Shown here: one piece after another, positions 8,302 to 18,286 of the stretch
Layout of the letters: every line of letters starts with the position of its first letter
Numbering within the stretch: position 1 is the stretch's first letter
Origin: Bacteroidales bacterium
Lineage (GTDB): Bacteria > Bacteroidota > Bacteroidia > Bacteroidales > UBA3824
NCBI GenBank assembly: GCA_017651345.1
Contig: JAGCDD010000460.1
Span: forward strand, 1-52,066
Length of the DNA: 52,066 bases
Reading direction: 5' to 3'
Position numbers and translations under genes: made by a program
The notes under the pieces: model-generated
Told to the model about the DNA's origin: nothing
Databases searched by the model: none
What the model saw: the letters and a program-made list of their open reading frames with translations, nothing else

Positions 8302-11235
8302 TTATTTTTCAGCATTGCAAAGTTCGTAAAAATCGCAATATTTGCAATAGTCGTTTGGCTTTGGTTCAAATTTTTCGCAGTTAAAAATCTCGTTGACCAA
8401 CTGTTGCAGATGATCGGCAAATTCATCGGTCAACTGCTTGATATTTGCACCGTTAACAGGTACTACATCAGCAGAGAGATAAGTGTCTTTTTCGCTAATG
8501 GTGTTTCTAACAGCGTAGACGGCGGGTGTGGGACGCTCGTCGGGGTGCTTGCGCATATAGACGTAAGAATAAAACAGAAGTTGGAACGCAATTGGACGAC
8601 GCAGTTTTTGCGAATCGTCAAAAAGGTCTGCCAAGTTGCTGAATTTCATCTTTTTGGCTGTGTTGCCCGTTTTGTAGTCCACAATACGGAGATTGCCGCT
8701 GCGGTCGATATCCAAACGGTCGAGTTTGCCGCCAATCCAAACTTTTTCGGGTAAACCGTTGATAGTAACATCGATAGGGCAATAGGCATTTTGCTCGGCG
8801 GCAAGAAATTTAAACGGCGCAACACTCTTGTCGTACTCGATAATTCTGCCGAGATACTGCTTTACAATCTCAAAAAATATCTTGTGAAAACCTTCAAGAC
8901 TCTCTTTGTCTTTGAGTTTCTGCTTGAAATTCTGATTGTAAGCGTTGAGAATATGCTGTTCGGCAATGGGTTCCGATATGTTGAGGGCTTGTGCGGTGAT
9001 AAGTCCGTCGGCACCTTTTATCTGAGTGTAAAGCGTTTCCACAGATGCGTGAAGAATAGTTCCAAAATCGGCGGGCGAAATATCCTCCTCCACCTCAGCC
9101 TCGGGAGTAAGCCGCGCAATGTATTGAAAATAAAATTTGAGCGGACAATCCAAATAGGTGCTCAGAGCCGACGGCGAGAGTTTTGAATTGTGGTAATCGT
9201 TTGCAAGATAACGCTTTAAGATATTCCTGCTGTCCTCGTTGTTTTCCACATTCACATTGTTGGTATGCGACGGTTTTATCTGACGCATAAACTCGCGTTC
9301 GGTTATAGACAACTTAGAATCAGCACGATAGGTATTTGAAGCCTCTTTTTGAATCTGTGTGGCAAAACGGCTCAACTCGCCCGAAGTGCTTTGCCCGAAA
9401 ACATTGTTGTACAGCACTTTGATATTTTTGGCACGCTGAAACAGACGGTAGAAGAAATACGCAAAAATAGCATCCTTGTATTTAAGCACTGGCATATCAA
9501 ACGCCATACGCATTCCCTCGGTTATAAACGAGTCATTTTCAGAGGTTTTGGGGAATACTCCCTCATTAATTCCAAGCATAATTATGTTGTCGAAATCGAT
9601 ATTTCGGCTCTCAATCATACCCATAATTTGCACGCTGTTGCCAACCGACTCGGAATCAAACGCAACCGACACAGAATCAAGATTTTGCCGCAAAAGATTT
9701 AAAACCAATTCGTCGGAAAGTTGGTACTTTTCGCAGTTTTCGATAAGCACATTGTAGAGCGACTTGATTTTTAGATAGGCGTTGTAAATGTACTCATTTT
9801 CAACATTTTTTTCGGGTTTTGGGTTCGGATTCTTGATAAAGAAATATTCCGAAAGCACATTCATCAATTGAAAAAGTATGTCGGTAGGCGCATTTTCGGT
9901 AAGAGGAAAACAGAAGATAAGTTTCAGCAACTGACACTCGGGTTCAAATAATTTTGCATAAACTCTTATCATTCTGTTGTTTACAATAGTATCTGTAATA
10001 ATTTTAGAATTTACCCCCGGAAGGTTGCAGATAAGGGGATGTTGAAGAATAGCCGTTACATCTTTGTAATAAAAAGTGGACTTTTCGCCCTTACCCCTGA
10101 GATTTTTGCGCAATGCGATACAATTGCTAAGTAACGAATAAACGGGAGTCTCCTTAAATGGATACCCCATTGTAACATTCACAGAACCAATACTTTCGGG
10201 CAGACTATTAAGCACAGGAAACAAGAGATGTTCGTCGCCAAGGATAACGGCAGTTTTCTCTGGCACAAAACCTTCTTGGTGGGCAAAATCATCAAGAATA
10301 CCATACACAGCCTTTGCCTGCGCCACAGATAGCGGCACACCGATGTATTCTACATTTTTGGGCTGAGTTAAAATATTACTTGGCGGTTTTGGATTTCTAT
10401 CGTCGGGATAATCAATAAGATAGCGGCGCATAAAAAGTCCCGCCTCCTGAGCGTGGTCGTTGATATAATATTCGTCGGAATCCCAATAAAAATGACCCGA
10501 GCCGTTTTGTCTAAACCACGAGAAAATTTTTCGTTCTGCCTTATTCAACGCATTGAAACCCACAAAGATATATGTTTTATATTTTGGAGTGATAGAGCCG
10601 TTGTCGATTTTTTGACAAATCATTCGGTTAATCATTCCCGAATATCCAGTGCGATTATCGGTGAGTTTCTGCGCAAATAGGTTGTGAACTCGTGGCAAAT
10701 TGATCCAAAGTTCTTGATAGCGGAGTTTTTCTTTGCTAAGACGGTCGGGCGAAAAGTTTGCCCAAAAGGTCTTGATAGCCTCAATCTGCTCTTGCGAGAA
10801 ACTTTCGTTGGCATAAAAAGCGTCGATTTCAGCAATATCGGCAAAGTTGGTGCAAAGTTGGTCGATATCAATTAGATAGTTGTCGATTTCGTTGAAATCT
10901 TTTAGCAGTTTGTTGCCAGTATCAAAAAATTTATCGAACCCCGACGCCAACGAAGCATTGTAATCACTATCTTTAAACACCTCGTAAAAAGCATCGTAGA
11001 GAGTGAAAAGCAGTTTTACACTATTCTCCTCCAACGGGAAATAACCCGAAAGTTGTTTTATTATCTTATTGATAGTAAAGAAATTGCCCGAAAACGACGT
11101 AGCACCCACCGCCTCTGCGTAAGCCTTACGGAAAAAACTCAGCGAGCGTTTGTTAGGAAACACCACGCACACCGAATCTTGGTTGCCATATTTCTGCAAA
11201 ATATCTTTTGCGGTCTCTTGTAAAAAGGTCTGCAT
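8302..11235 (-). CDS. PD-(D/E)XK nuclease family protein, AddB/RecB-like
   Basis: A 977-aa protein with a degenerate UvrD-like helicase N-terminal part (FPNKRSLSFFRKAY near residue 30) and a C-terminal RecB-type nuclease. The nuclease is marked by LSPSALSTYLDCPLKFYFQY (about 690-710), DFGTILHASVETLY, GGKLDRLDI and IVDYKTG (the DxK-type catalytic core). Cys in LDCPLKFY plus YCKYCDFYELC near the end match the four-cysteine Fe-S cluster of AddB/Cas4-type nucleases. It likely works in double-strand-break end processing with an AddA-like partner not present here. ATG 11235 is preferred over TTG 11247 because it gives the typical MQTFL start. A good promoter lies upstream. Confidence 0.85.
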   Translation of the reverse strand: MQTFLQETAKDILQKYGNQDSVCVVFPNKRSLSFFRKAYAEAVGATSFSGNFFTINKIIKQLSGYFPLEENSVKLLFTLYDAFYEVFKDSDYNASLASGFDKFFDTGNKLLKDFNEIDNYLIDIDQLCTNFADIAEIDAFYANESFSQEQIEAIKTFWANFSPDRLSKEKLRYQELWINLPRVHNLFAQKLTDNRTGYSGMINRMICQKIDNGSITPKYKTYIFVGFNALNKAERKIFSWFRQNGSGHFYWDSDEYYINDHAQEAGLFMRRYLIDYPDDRNPKPPSNILTQPKNVEYIGVPLSVAQAKAVYGILDDFAHQEGFVPEKTAVILGDEHLLFPVLNSLPESIGSVNVTMGYPFKETPVYSLLSNCIALRKNLRGKGEKSTFYYKDVTAILQHPLICNLPGVNSKIITDTIVNNRMIRVYAKLFEPECQLLKLIFCFPLTENAPTDILFQLMNVLSEYFFIKNPNPKPEKNVENEYIYNAYLKIKSLYNVLIENCEKYQLSDELVLNLLRQNLDSVSVAFDSESVGNSVQIMGMIESRNIDFDNIIMLGINEGVFPKTSENDSFITEGMRMAFDMPVLKYKDAIFAYFFYRLFQRAKNIKVLYNNVFGQSTSGELSRFATQIQKEASNTYRADSKLSITEREFMRQIKPSHTNNVNVENNEDSRNILKRYLANDYHNSKLSPSALSTYLDCPLKFYFQYIARLTPEAEVEEDISPADFGTILHASVETLYTQIKGADGLITAQALNISEPIAEQHILNAYNQNFKQKLKDKESLEGFHKIFFEIVKQYLGRIIEYDKSVAPFKFLAAEQNAYCPIDVTINGLPEKVWIGGKLDRLDIDRSGNLRIVDYKTGNTAKKMKFSNLADLFDDSQKLRRPIAFQLLFYSYVYMRKHPDERPTPAVYAVRNTISEKDTYLSADVVPVNGANIKQLTDEFADHLQQLVNEIFNCEKFEPKPNDYCKYCDFYELCNAEK

Positions 11236-11260
11236 AACGAGAAACAAAATGATAATACCG

Positions 11261-11292
11261 CAAATGTAACATTATTATGCGAAAAATGCAAC
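11261..11292 (-). promoter_or_regulatory. Promoter of the nuclease-CPBP gene pair
   Basis: On the minus strand GTTG (292-289) is followed after 20 bases by TACATTTG (268-261). The predicted start near 11254 gives a leader of about 20 nt before ATG 11235. Confidence 0.65.
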
Positions 11293-11297
11293 AATCT

Positions 11298-11744
11298 TTA
11301 CACACCCTTGTTGATATTCCATATCTCGTTGAATATCAAGAAAATTACAATTAAAACGATAAGATACCACGGAATTTTTTTTCGTGCTACATTAAACATC
11401 GATGGCTGCCCAACCACCAAATCGCGTATCGACCATATCAACACCACCACCATAGCCGTACCCACAAGCACAGCTATCGGATTCATCATAAAAGCCTCGC
11501 AAGGCATAAGGTGAAAAAAAAATTTCAATCCACGCGTAGTGCCGCAAGCAGGACACGGATAGCCTGTCAAATTTTTAAAAATACAAACAATAAAATGAGG
11601 AGTTCCTCGCGGAATATCACTCAATATAAACCACAGCATAGCAGCCACATCCAAAAACAATACAGCCGCATATCTATACACCACAGGCGTAGTTGTCCGC
11701 GTAAGCGAAAACATTGCCTTAAAAAACAACTTGATTTTTTCCAT
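11298..11744 (-). CDS. DUF2752 membrane protein
   Basis: A 148-aa protein with three likely membrane helices (about 25-42, 85-105, 120-140). It has the DUF2752 signature GYPCPACGTTRGLKFFFH (about residue 60-77), whose CPxCGxTR core may bind a metal or be redox-active. Function of the family is not known. It sits between the TM2 gene and the nuclease gene, but hairpin 11756-11779 separates it from the TM2 gene upstream. Confidence 0.85.
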   Translation of the reverse strand: MEKIKLFFKAMFSLTRTTTPVVYRYAAVLFLDVAAMLWFILSDIPRGTPHFIVCIFKNLTGYPCPACGTTRGLKFFFHLMPCEAFMMNPIAVLVGTAMVVVLIWSIRDLVVGQPSMFNVARKKIPWYLIVLIVIFLIFNEIWNINKGV

Positions 11745-11755
11745 AACACAAAAAA

Positions 11756-11788
11756 GGCTTCGGAGATAAAACCGAAGCCAATTTTTTT
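11756..11788 (-). terminator. Rho-independent terminator after the TM2 gene
   Basis: Perfect 8-bp stem GGCTTCGG (11756-11763) / CCGAAGCC (11772-11779) with an 8-nt loop, A-rich on the left and T-rich on the right, so it can act in either direction. The context is the 3' side of the leftward TM2 gene (stop 11806). Confidence 0.8.
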
Positions 11789-11805
11789 AATGACCAAAAA
11801 GATTA

Positions 11806-12045
11806 TTAGTCTTTTTTCAAAGGTGTACCGTCGGCCATAGGCATTTTGTCGGTAAGAATCATAATCAAGTCGTAAAGAGTCCAGATACCACATCCGCCAC
11901 AGGTAATCAACTGAATCCACCAGTTGCTATAACCCATCATAAGACGGTGAATACCTAAAACACCTACAAACCAGCAAATTAATGCCATCATAATTTTCGA
12001 TTGGGGCTCTTTAGCAGCTCCTTGGGGTACGTTTTCTTCTGCCAT
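11806..12045 (-). CDS. TM2 domain-containing small membrane protein
   Basis: A 79-aa protein with a short polar N-terminus followed by the TM2 domain: a first helix (ALICWFVGVLGIHRLMMG), the GIHRL turn, and a second helix (LITCGGCGIWTLYDLIMIL). TM2 proteins are common small membrane proteins; some associate with secretion or stress genes, but no defined role can be assigned here. It is followed by a terminator and is probably monocistronic. Confidence 0.88.
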   Translation of the reverse strand: MAEENVPQGAAKEPQSKIMMALICWFVGVLGIHRLMMGYSNWWIQLITCGGCGIWTLYDLIMILTDKMPMADGTPLKKD

Positions 12046-12118
12046 AATAATATGAATTAAATTGTTAATAAATTTCGAGTGTAAATGTACGATATTTTTT
12101 ATTACGTGTCAATAGTTT

Positions 12119-14176
12119 TTAAAAAAATCTTTCAAAAAATATTTCTACTATTAAAAAAAGTAGTGCTAAAAACACAAACCATCGCCACAAGGGCTCAGTA
12201 TTGGCATTTTGCATTATAGAATCAACAAATGATATGCCAGATGTGTCAACAATTTTAACCTTTTTTAAGATTTTTGCTTCTAATTTGTCAACCACATTAT
12301 CGGCTTCTAGATAATTTAATTGCGATTCGTTGCGGTTGTAGTTGAATGATAGCGTGGCTATCGGTTTTCCGTCCACTGTGAGGTCGTAAAATCCTGCTTG
12401 CTGTGCACCATTTTCGGCAAATATCATATAGTTTTGTCCTGCATCAGGACCTGAAATTCTTGGAATAAACTCATACCCACTGTCGCGGTATCTCAGAAAT
12501 ACTTTTGAACCTTCAGCAAAGTTGTCGATTTTTTGAGGAACTCCGTCGTTGCGCCCTACTATAATATAAGGTGTATCCATCTGTCCACCCATAGTAGCAG
12601 CATTGTAGACAAGCGGAACAAAAATACGGTGAGTTACCATATTGCCCGATTTTTCGTCTAAAGGACAATAAAAAACAAACACACGGCCCGAACGGTATTG
12701 ACTCTGTGTGAGTATTTTTTTGTAAGAGTCGGTTTCGAGCACCACATCTTCTTGAGCGTAGGCATTGCTCATCGAATTGAAATAACGGCTTATATAGGGC
12801 AAGTCGGTATTTTCTTTTATCTCCTTAATAGCCGAACGCAGCAAAGAAGATGTAATATCAACTTTTGAAACATTGCAACGTATTGTATCTTTGGAGATTA
12901 TGGCATTACACTGCAAAAGATTCAGCAGATAATTGTAATCAGAAATACTACCCAAAAACGACGGCACAAAAATCAGATTTCCACCCGACGACACAAATGT
13001 ATGAAGCGCAGTGGCCAAATTATGAGGAAGCGCATCGGGTTGGTTGAGTATCACAGTTTTGTAACGCTGCAAATCAACGGGAACTTTGCTTAAATCTGTT
13101 GCAACATCAATTTTGAATGCCTCATCGCCATCGAAAAGAGCTGTAAAATATTTATTAACTTGCTGATTACCAATCAATAAAATATTAGTTACAGTATCCA
13201 ACCGATACGAAAAATAAAGCGAATTGTCGAAATCTACTGGCGAATCGGCAATGGTAATAACGCCATTGACAAACTCTTGAGTTTCGTTGACATATTTAAT
13301 TTCAAGCTGTTTGCTCTCGCCCGGGGCAATCGAAAAATTCTGAACGCTTTTTTGCTTGCCATTGATTACAAGGGCAAGCGGCACATTATTATAAGTGTTT
13401 TCGCCATAGTTTTTTACAAACACCGAAATATTTTCCTGACCGCCGGCGCGACGCAAAGGAGTATTAAAAATACAGGTATCCACTGCCAAGTTTGCTATAC
13501 TCTGTGGCTGAATAGGCACAATATTAATCTGAGTAAGCGAATCGGTTTGAATATTGTCGAAATCGCATATATTATTTTGAAAATCAGATATTAAATACAT
13601 AGATTTCGACACGTCGGCAGAAACATCAAGAAGGTTAAGATTTTGCTCAGCCTTGTTTATCACCTCCGACAAAGTGCGCACCGAAGGCGAGATTTTCACA
13701 TTTTGCAAAAAATCTCTGATAGTAAGCGCATTTACAAAACGAAAATGCTCTTGCGAAAAATCATTAGTGAGAAAAAGAAACTTGGTTTCAGACGGATATG
13801 CATCCACAATTTTCAAAACATGATTTTTAGCCGTTTCGACAGCCGACACCACACCATCGCCTGTTTGCATACTAAACGAATTGTCGAGATAAATCACCGG
13901 CGGAGCAGATTGCTGTTGACCTACAGGCATTGTCGACGACACTTTTACCGGCTGTGCAAACGCAATCACGATGGCGGCGATAGCAAGCATACGCAAAATC
14001 ATAATGATGATATGCTTGATCACAGATTTTCGTCGGGTTGTCTGCCTAATATTGTCGATAAACCGTATATCGCTGAAATATACAGTTTTGTATTTTCGAA
14101 AATTAAACAGATGTATTATAGGCGGAATAAGCACGGCGAATCCCGCCCACAGAAACATCGGATTTAAGAAAAACAT
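12119..14176 (-). CDS. BatA-domain (aerotolerance N-terminal) membrane protein
   Basis: A 685-aa protein. The N-terminus FFLNPMFLWAGFAVLIPPII...LFNFRKYKTVYFSDIRFI is the BatA/aerotolerance regulator domain with two membrane helices. A von Willebrand A-like segment follows, with an intact DxSxS metal-site start (YLDNSFSM, about residue 97). The large periplasmic region (about 200-655) ends in a C-terminal membrane helix (WRWFVFLALLFLIVEIFF). Family members are widespread in Bacteroidota; mechanism unclear. The 189-aa gene upstream ends 15 bp before its start, implying one transcript. Confidence 0.87.
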   Translation of the reverse strand: MFFLNPMFLWAGFAVLIPPIIHLFNFRKYKTVYFSDIRFIDNIRQTTRRKSVIKHIIIMILRMLAIAAIVIAFAQPVKVSSTMPVGQQQSAPPVIYLDNSFSMQTGDGVVSAVETAKNHVLKIVDAYPSETKFLFLTNDFSQEHFRFVNALTIRDFLQNVKISPSVRTLSEVINKAEQNLNLLDVSADVSKSMYLISDFQNNICDFDNIQTDSLTQINIVPIQPQSIANLAVDTCIFNTPLRRAGGQENISVFVKNYGENTYNNVPLALVINGKQKSVQNFSIAPGESKQLEIKYVNETQEFVNGVITIADSPVDFDNSLYFSYRLDTVTNILLIGNQQVNKYFTALFDGDEAFKIDVATDLSKVPVDLQRYKTVILNQPDALPHNLATALHTFVSSGGNLIFVPSFLGSISDYNYLLNLLQCNAIISKDTIRCNVSKVDITSSLLRSAIKEIKENTDLPYISRYFNSMSNAYAQEDVVLETDSYKKILTQSQYRSGRVFVFYCPLDEKSGNMVTHRIFVPLVYNAATMGGQMDTPYIIVGRNDGVPQKIDNFAEGSKVFLRYRDSGYEFIPRISGPDAGQNYMIFAENGAQQAGFYDLTVDGKPIATLSFNYNRNESQLNYLEADNVVDKLEAKILKKVKIVDTSGISFVDSIMQNANTEPLWRWFVFLALLFLIVEIFFERFF

Positions 14177-14191
14177 TTGTTAATCAATGTC

Positions 14192-14761
14192 TTATTGTTT
14201 TTCTATCTGTTTTTGGGCAAGTTCGATAATTGACTCATCCCACGGAGCAATCATACACACAACATTGTCGAAAATTCCATCAGGATTTTTGGCAATCACG
14301 TGGTAAAGTTCTGCAATTCCGTCGATTCCGTCTTTTACATACTGCACTATTTCATCATCCGAAGAAAACGAAGAAATGGCTTTGTAACGAGGGAACTCCA
14401 CTCCTACTCCACCTCTAAACGATGAAAAATTAGATTCTTGATTAGTAATCCAATTAGCAAGTTGATGACGGAAAAATTTCAGATATTGAGTTCTCAGTTG
14501 AGGATTAGAGCCATTGGTACGCAACAAAACGTTAACACCGGCATGACTATACGCCTGTCCGGGAACGTCCTGTTTGCGGAAGAATCCGGCGTTGAAACCG
14601 AACACATACTGCATTTCGTCGCGGACAAATCCAAGACCATAAAAATGCCACTCCTCGCTTATGCGTTGATGGGTATATCTACCGAGTCGCTGTGTATAAT
14701 AATCGCGAATTTGAGTTATTATCTTGCGACGACGTTCTTTAATTTCTTCTGCTTCAATCAT
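14192..14761 (-). CDS. Conserved-looking hypothetical protein (189 aa)
   Basis: I do not recognise this family. It is soluble, with no signal peptide or membrane helix. It opens with a basic helix (EEIKERRRKIITQIRDYYTQRLGRY), contains aromatic Gly-rich segments (EWHFYGLGFVRDEMQYVFGFNAGFF at about 40-65; SSFRGGVGVEFPRYKAISSF), and ends in an acidic helical tail. It is co-directional with the BatA-domain gene, 15 bp apart, so the products may act together in the envelope or its regulation. A possible -7 box (TATATTTG) is at 14821-14814. Confidence 0.7.
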   Translation of the reverse strand: MIEAEEIKERRRKIITQIRDYYTQRLGRYTHQRISEEWHFYGLGFVRDEMQYVFGFNAGFFRKQDVPGQAYSHAGVNVLLRTNGSNPQLRTQYLKFFRHQLANWITNQESNFSSFRGGVGVEFPRYKAISSFSSDDEIVQYVKDGIDGIAELYHVIAKNPDGIFDNVVCMIAPWDESIIELAQKQIEKQ

Positions 14762-14851
14762 TTCCGAATCAATAATTATTTATATCTGTTGTATTATTGT
14801 ATGTTTGGGGTTACAAATATACAAAATTTAATACAAATATGCAGCCAATTT

Positions 14852-17020
14852 CTACATTTTTACGGATATTTTTACATTAAAACGTCGAGAAGTTAGTCGA
14901 TCGGGCACGGCATATTGGGCAAAGTTACCTTCGGATGCATTAGATTGCGACGGCACTACTGTTACCCAACTATATGATACTGTGTTTTTTATATCAAAAA
15001 GATTGAAAATATCAAAACCAATTTTTACAGAACGTCCGTTTTTGAGACGATCTCTAAAAAGTGCTGCCTCCAACCCAAAATCTGTTCGCAAATAGTGTTT
15101 GCTGCGCAAAACCGCTGTATACCTTGGCATATTTTCAGGTCCGAATGGCAGTGGTGTGGCATACACCAATGTAATATTCATTCCCAAAAAATCAAAACGA
15201 GGAAAATAATCGCGAAAAAAAACACTTGATGTAAACCTACGATCGTCGGGTCGAGGAATATAACCGTGACCATCGTCTTTGATATCCTCTTCGGTTTTAA
15301 GAAACGACATACTCAACCACGAATCCATTCCTTTTACAAATTCGCCATAAATTTTAAAATCGGTTCCTGCTGCATAACCATCGGCACGCTCACTTGCATA
15401 ATATGTAATTTTTACATTATCAACGGTGTAAGGCACAATGTCGGAGAGTTTTTTGTAATAAGCCTCGGCTGTAATTTTAAAGGGACGGTTCCACATCAAA
15501 AAATCGTGATAAACACCAGCCACTAAATGCAATGATTTTTGAGGATTGCGCGAAATCAATGGTGAGCCGTCGGTATTCATCAATTCGCGGAATGTAAGCG
15601 GCTGCACATAGCGTCCTGCCGAAAGCCGAAAAGTGTAATCACTTAATGCTTTGGGTGTTATCATCACAGAGCCTCGCGGACTAACTGACACTTTTTGCGA
15701 ATAATCAGAATAACAACCCCTTGCTCCCACATTTATCGAAATATCAGCAAATTCAGTATCAAAATCGTATTTATCGTAAAGATATGCTGCAAAATCGGGA
15801 CGGGCTAAAGCAGTAGTTCCATATTTGCTCCGAAACATAGTCAACGATTTATCAGCATTGACAAAAAAGCCTGCCGAATCCATTGTTTGCCACTCGTTAA
15901 CAGAGCCTTCCACATCATACAACATAGTTTGGAAACCCCAACCAATCTTGTTGCCAATGCCATAATAAACCCCACTGTATTTCAAAGATGTAATATGAGC
16001 AATAACCGAATTGCGGGCATGGCTAAGGCTCTCTCCTACACCCATATCGGTTGAGGCAAATTCTTCATCGGGCTGTCCCATACGACGGTCGAGACTACGA
16101 AGAAGATATGCAGCAGCAATATCGTACCCCACATTCTCTTTAAGTGCGTAAACCGCTGCTGTGGCAGTCATTTTGATATTTTTACGGTCGGAAAACTCTA
16201 TTGCCATCGCTCCAATTGCATTAGAATAATTATCTTTTTCGCTTCCGGCATAATAGATATTCATCTGAAGAGCGTCTTGCATAGTGCCAAACGAAGTTGT
16301 CTGACTTTGAGGCACAAACAAAAATCTGTTTGACGAAACCATCCCGAGAGCCCACAAATTAAACTTTTGAGACAATCTATAAGTACTAAAAAGCTGAAAA
16401 TCTGCATACTCAGGATTATATTCGCCTTTTTTTTCAAGAGAATTGAGGATATATTTCGATGTGCGGTATCTAATCCCCGAAATCAAAGTAAATTTAGAAT
16501 TTTTAGAAACCACCTCGCCTTCGATTGAGCCTCCCATCAATCCTGCAGAAAACGAAAATGCATTTCGATCGGGTCTGCGATAAGCCACATCAAGCACAGA
16601 TGACATTTTATCGCCGTATTCTGCCCCAAAACCTCCCGACGAGAATTCCACTTTGCCAGCCAGTCCGCTGTTGACAATCGAAAGTCCCTCTTGCTCACCA
16701 CTACGCACAAAGAGCGGACGGTAAATTTCCACACCATTAATATATACAAGATTTTCATCAAAACTACCACCGCGTACATTGTATTGCGACGACAATTCTG
16801 ACACAGAGCTTACTCCGGGCTGCATTTTTACCACCTGCTCGATATAATTTCCATCAGAAGAAACAGTATGCTGAAAATCGGCACGATGAATAATCTGTCC
16901 TTTGTTGCCGCCCCTGCCTTTAACTGTAACAGTATCAATCTCCACATACATAGAATCGGTTTGCGCCATTACATCGCTAACAACCAACAACAATAATAAT
17001 ATGTTAAACAACACTTTCAT
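14852..17020 (-). CDS. TonB-dependent outer-membrane receptor
   Basis: A 722-aa protein with a signal peptide (about 1-19, ...LLLLLVVSDVMAQ). A TonB-box-like segment (IDTVTVKGR, about 28-36) and a plug domain follow (VVKMQPGVSSVSELSSQYNVRGGSFDENLVYINGVEIYRP, then GGFGAEYGDKMSSVLDV). The rest forms the 22-strand barrel, ending SRRFNVKISVKM. It lacks the N-terminal carboxypeptidase-like domain of SusC proteins and no SusD gene is adjacent. This makes a small ligand such as a siderophore, haem, cofactor or peptide more likely than a glycan; that is inference. It is divergent from the polysaccharide operon, sharing a 93-bp promoter region. Confidence 0.9.
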   Translation of the reverse strand: MKVLFNILLLLLVVSDVMAQTDSMYVEIDTVTVKGRGGNKGQIIHRADFQHTVSSDGNYIEQVVKMQPGVSSVSELSSQYNVRGGSFDENLVYINGVEIYRPLFVRSGEQEGLSIVNSGLAGKVEFSSGGFGAEYGDKMSSVLDVAYRRPDRNAFSFSAGLMGGSIEGEVVSKNSKFTLISGIRYRTSKYILNSLEKKGEYNPEYADFQLFSTYRLSQKFNLWALGMVSSNRFLFVPQSQTTSFGTMQDALQMNIYYAGSEKDNYSNAIGAMAIEFSDRKNIKMTATAAVYALKENVGYDIAAAYLLRSLDRRMGQPDEEFASTDMGVGESLSHARNSVIAHITSLKYSGVYYGIGNKIGWGFQTMLYDVEGSVNEWQTMDSAGFFVNADKSLTMFRSKYGTTALARPDFAAYLYDKYDFDTEFADISINVGARGCYSDYSQKVSVSPRGSVMITPKALSDYTFRLSAGRYVQPLTFRELMNTDGSPLISRNPQKSLHLVAGVYHDFLMWNRPFKITAEAYYKKLSDIVPYTVDNVKITYYASERADGYAAGTDFKIYGEFVKGMDSWLSMSFLKTEEDIKDDGHGYIPRPDDRRFTSSVFFRDYFPRFDFLGMNITLVYATPLPFGPENMPRYTAVLRSKHYLRTDFGLEAALFRDRLKNGRSVKIGFDIFNLFDIKNTVSYSWVTVVPSQSNASEGNFAQYAVPDRLTSRRFNVKISVKM

Positions 17021-17024
17021 GCTG

Positions 17025-17032
17025 CAAAAATA
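17025..17032 (-). promoter_or_regulatory. -7 element near the TonB receptor start
   Basis: TATTTTTG on the minus strand fits TAnnTTTG but ends only 5 bases before the ATG at 17020. The transcript would then be nearly leaderless; a match by chance is possible. Confidence 0.35.
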
Positions 17033-17061
17033 TCAAATTGCCTGAAAAAACACTATCAACA

Positions 17062-17093
17062 TTTGATTTAATAAAAAAAGAAATATAACTTTG
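17062..17093 (+). promoter_or_regulatory. Promoter of the polysaccharide operon
   Basis: TTTG (17062-17065), 20 bases, TAACTTTG (17086-17093): a consensus Bacteroidota promoter. Transcription would start near 17100, about 14 nt before ATG 17114. Confidence 0.75.
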
Positions 17094-17113
17094 CACCAAA
17101 AATTTAAAATAAA

Positions 17114-18286
17114 ATGGCAGAAAATACAAACCAATCCTTAGACAATCAGGAAAAAGACCTTTCGGAGAAAGATCTCCACGATATCGTATTAAAACAATAC
17201 GAATTACTTAACAATCAGAGTCATACCATTCGTCAACTTCAAATCGACAAAGACGAAATGGGCGAAGAGTTCTCATTCTCTAAAATCTTTTCGATATTTA
17301 AACGCGACAAAAACAAACCCAAAAGTGATAAAAGCGGATGGTTAAAAGCCATTGGATCCTTTTTATATAGTTTTGCGGTTGGTTTTATTCGTTTGATTTA
17401 TTCTTTCCGTATACCGGTTATTATATGCACATTACTTGGTCTTGCCGCAGGTATAGCAATCTATGTTACCAGCGAAAAGATTTATGAAAGTAAAATTGTG
17501 TTTGCGTCTGGAGTTCTCACCAACGATTTTTACAAAAGTCATTCAGAGGTGCTCGGCGATGCAGCCAAATATTCTCCATCTGCCCTTTCCAAAGCATTGA
17601 ACATTAGCCAAGACATGGCAGAAAAAGTTAAAAACATTGAATTTTCGGTTTACACACAGTATCAAGCACAAAAGATAGTTCAAGTAAACGACACTACCAA
17701 TGCATACGTAATGTATTTCCCATTTTTCACTCTTACCTACGAAGTTACTGATGGTTCTATCATGGACGAGGTGGAAAAAGGTACATACAACTATTTTGCA
17801 AACAACAATTATAGTGAAAACCTCCTCAAAAGCGAACGCGAACTTATCGACGAACAGTTGAAAGAAATCGAAAAAGGTCAGCAGACCAACGATTCGCTCA
17901 ACGCCGCTATCAACAAAAAAATATCTAATCAAAACAAAGATCAGTTTTTTGTTAAAGAAACAGGTATGGACGGGAAAGGTATAATTCTTAGCCAAGAAGA
18001 AGAAGTTGACAAAATTCTCAATGCCGTTTACAATATTAATTCGCGATTCACCAACGACAAAAAACTTATCAAAGAGCAACAAAACAAACTCGAAAACGAC
18101 AAATTTGAAATTGTTTCGCACCACACTTCTGGTTTTAAACCAATTTTCCCGCGCGTAAGGCACATTGCTCTCTATACATTTTATGGTTTTCTTTTAGGCA
18201 CAGTAATTGCTTTTATCATTATGGTTTTAAAAGGATTAAAATCATTCTTAGAAAAAGCTGAAAAAACTGAAAAAGAAAACAAATAA
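17114..18286 (+). CDS. Wzz-like polysaccharide co-polymerase / chain-length determinant protein
   Basis: A 390-aa inner-membrane protein with the Wzz topology. A cytoplasmic N-terminus (about 100 residues, charged, helical) is followed by a first membrane helix ([20 protein letters not shown], about 103-122) and a periplasmic domain of about 220 residues with a coiled coil ([20 protein letters not shown]). The second helix near the end ([22 protein letters not shown]) is preceded by a proline-containing stretch ([10 protein letters not shown]). No kinase domain is present. It probably sets O-antigen or capsule chain length. Its TAA overlaps the rfbA ATG (TAATG), so it heads the sugar-nucleotide operon. 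Confidence 0.75.
   Translation: MAENTNQSLDNQEKDLSEKDLHDIVLKQYELLNNQSHTIRQLQIDKDEMGEEFSFSKIFSIFKRDKNKPKSDKSGWLKAIGSFLYSFAVGFIRLIYSFRIPVIICTLLGLAAGIAIYVTSEKIYESKIVFASGVLTNDFYKSHSEVLGDAAKYSPSALSKALNISQDMAEKVKNIEFSVYTQYQAQKIVQVNDTTNAYVMYFPFFTLTYEVTDGSIMDEVEKGTYNYFANNNYSENLLKSERELIDEQLKEIEKGQQTNDSLNAAINKKISNQNKDQFFVKETGMDGKGIILSQEEEVDKILNAVYNINSRFTNDKKLIKEQQNKLENDKFEIVSHHTSGFKPIFPRVRHIALYTFYGFLLGTVIAFIIMVLKGLKSFLEKAEKTEKENK

Noticed and set aside
8292-8426. N-terminal extension of the CPBP protease to 8426
   Set aside because: It overlaps the nuclease C-terminal coding region and adds no family sequence; ATG 8291 sits just after the nuclease stop.
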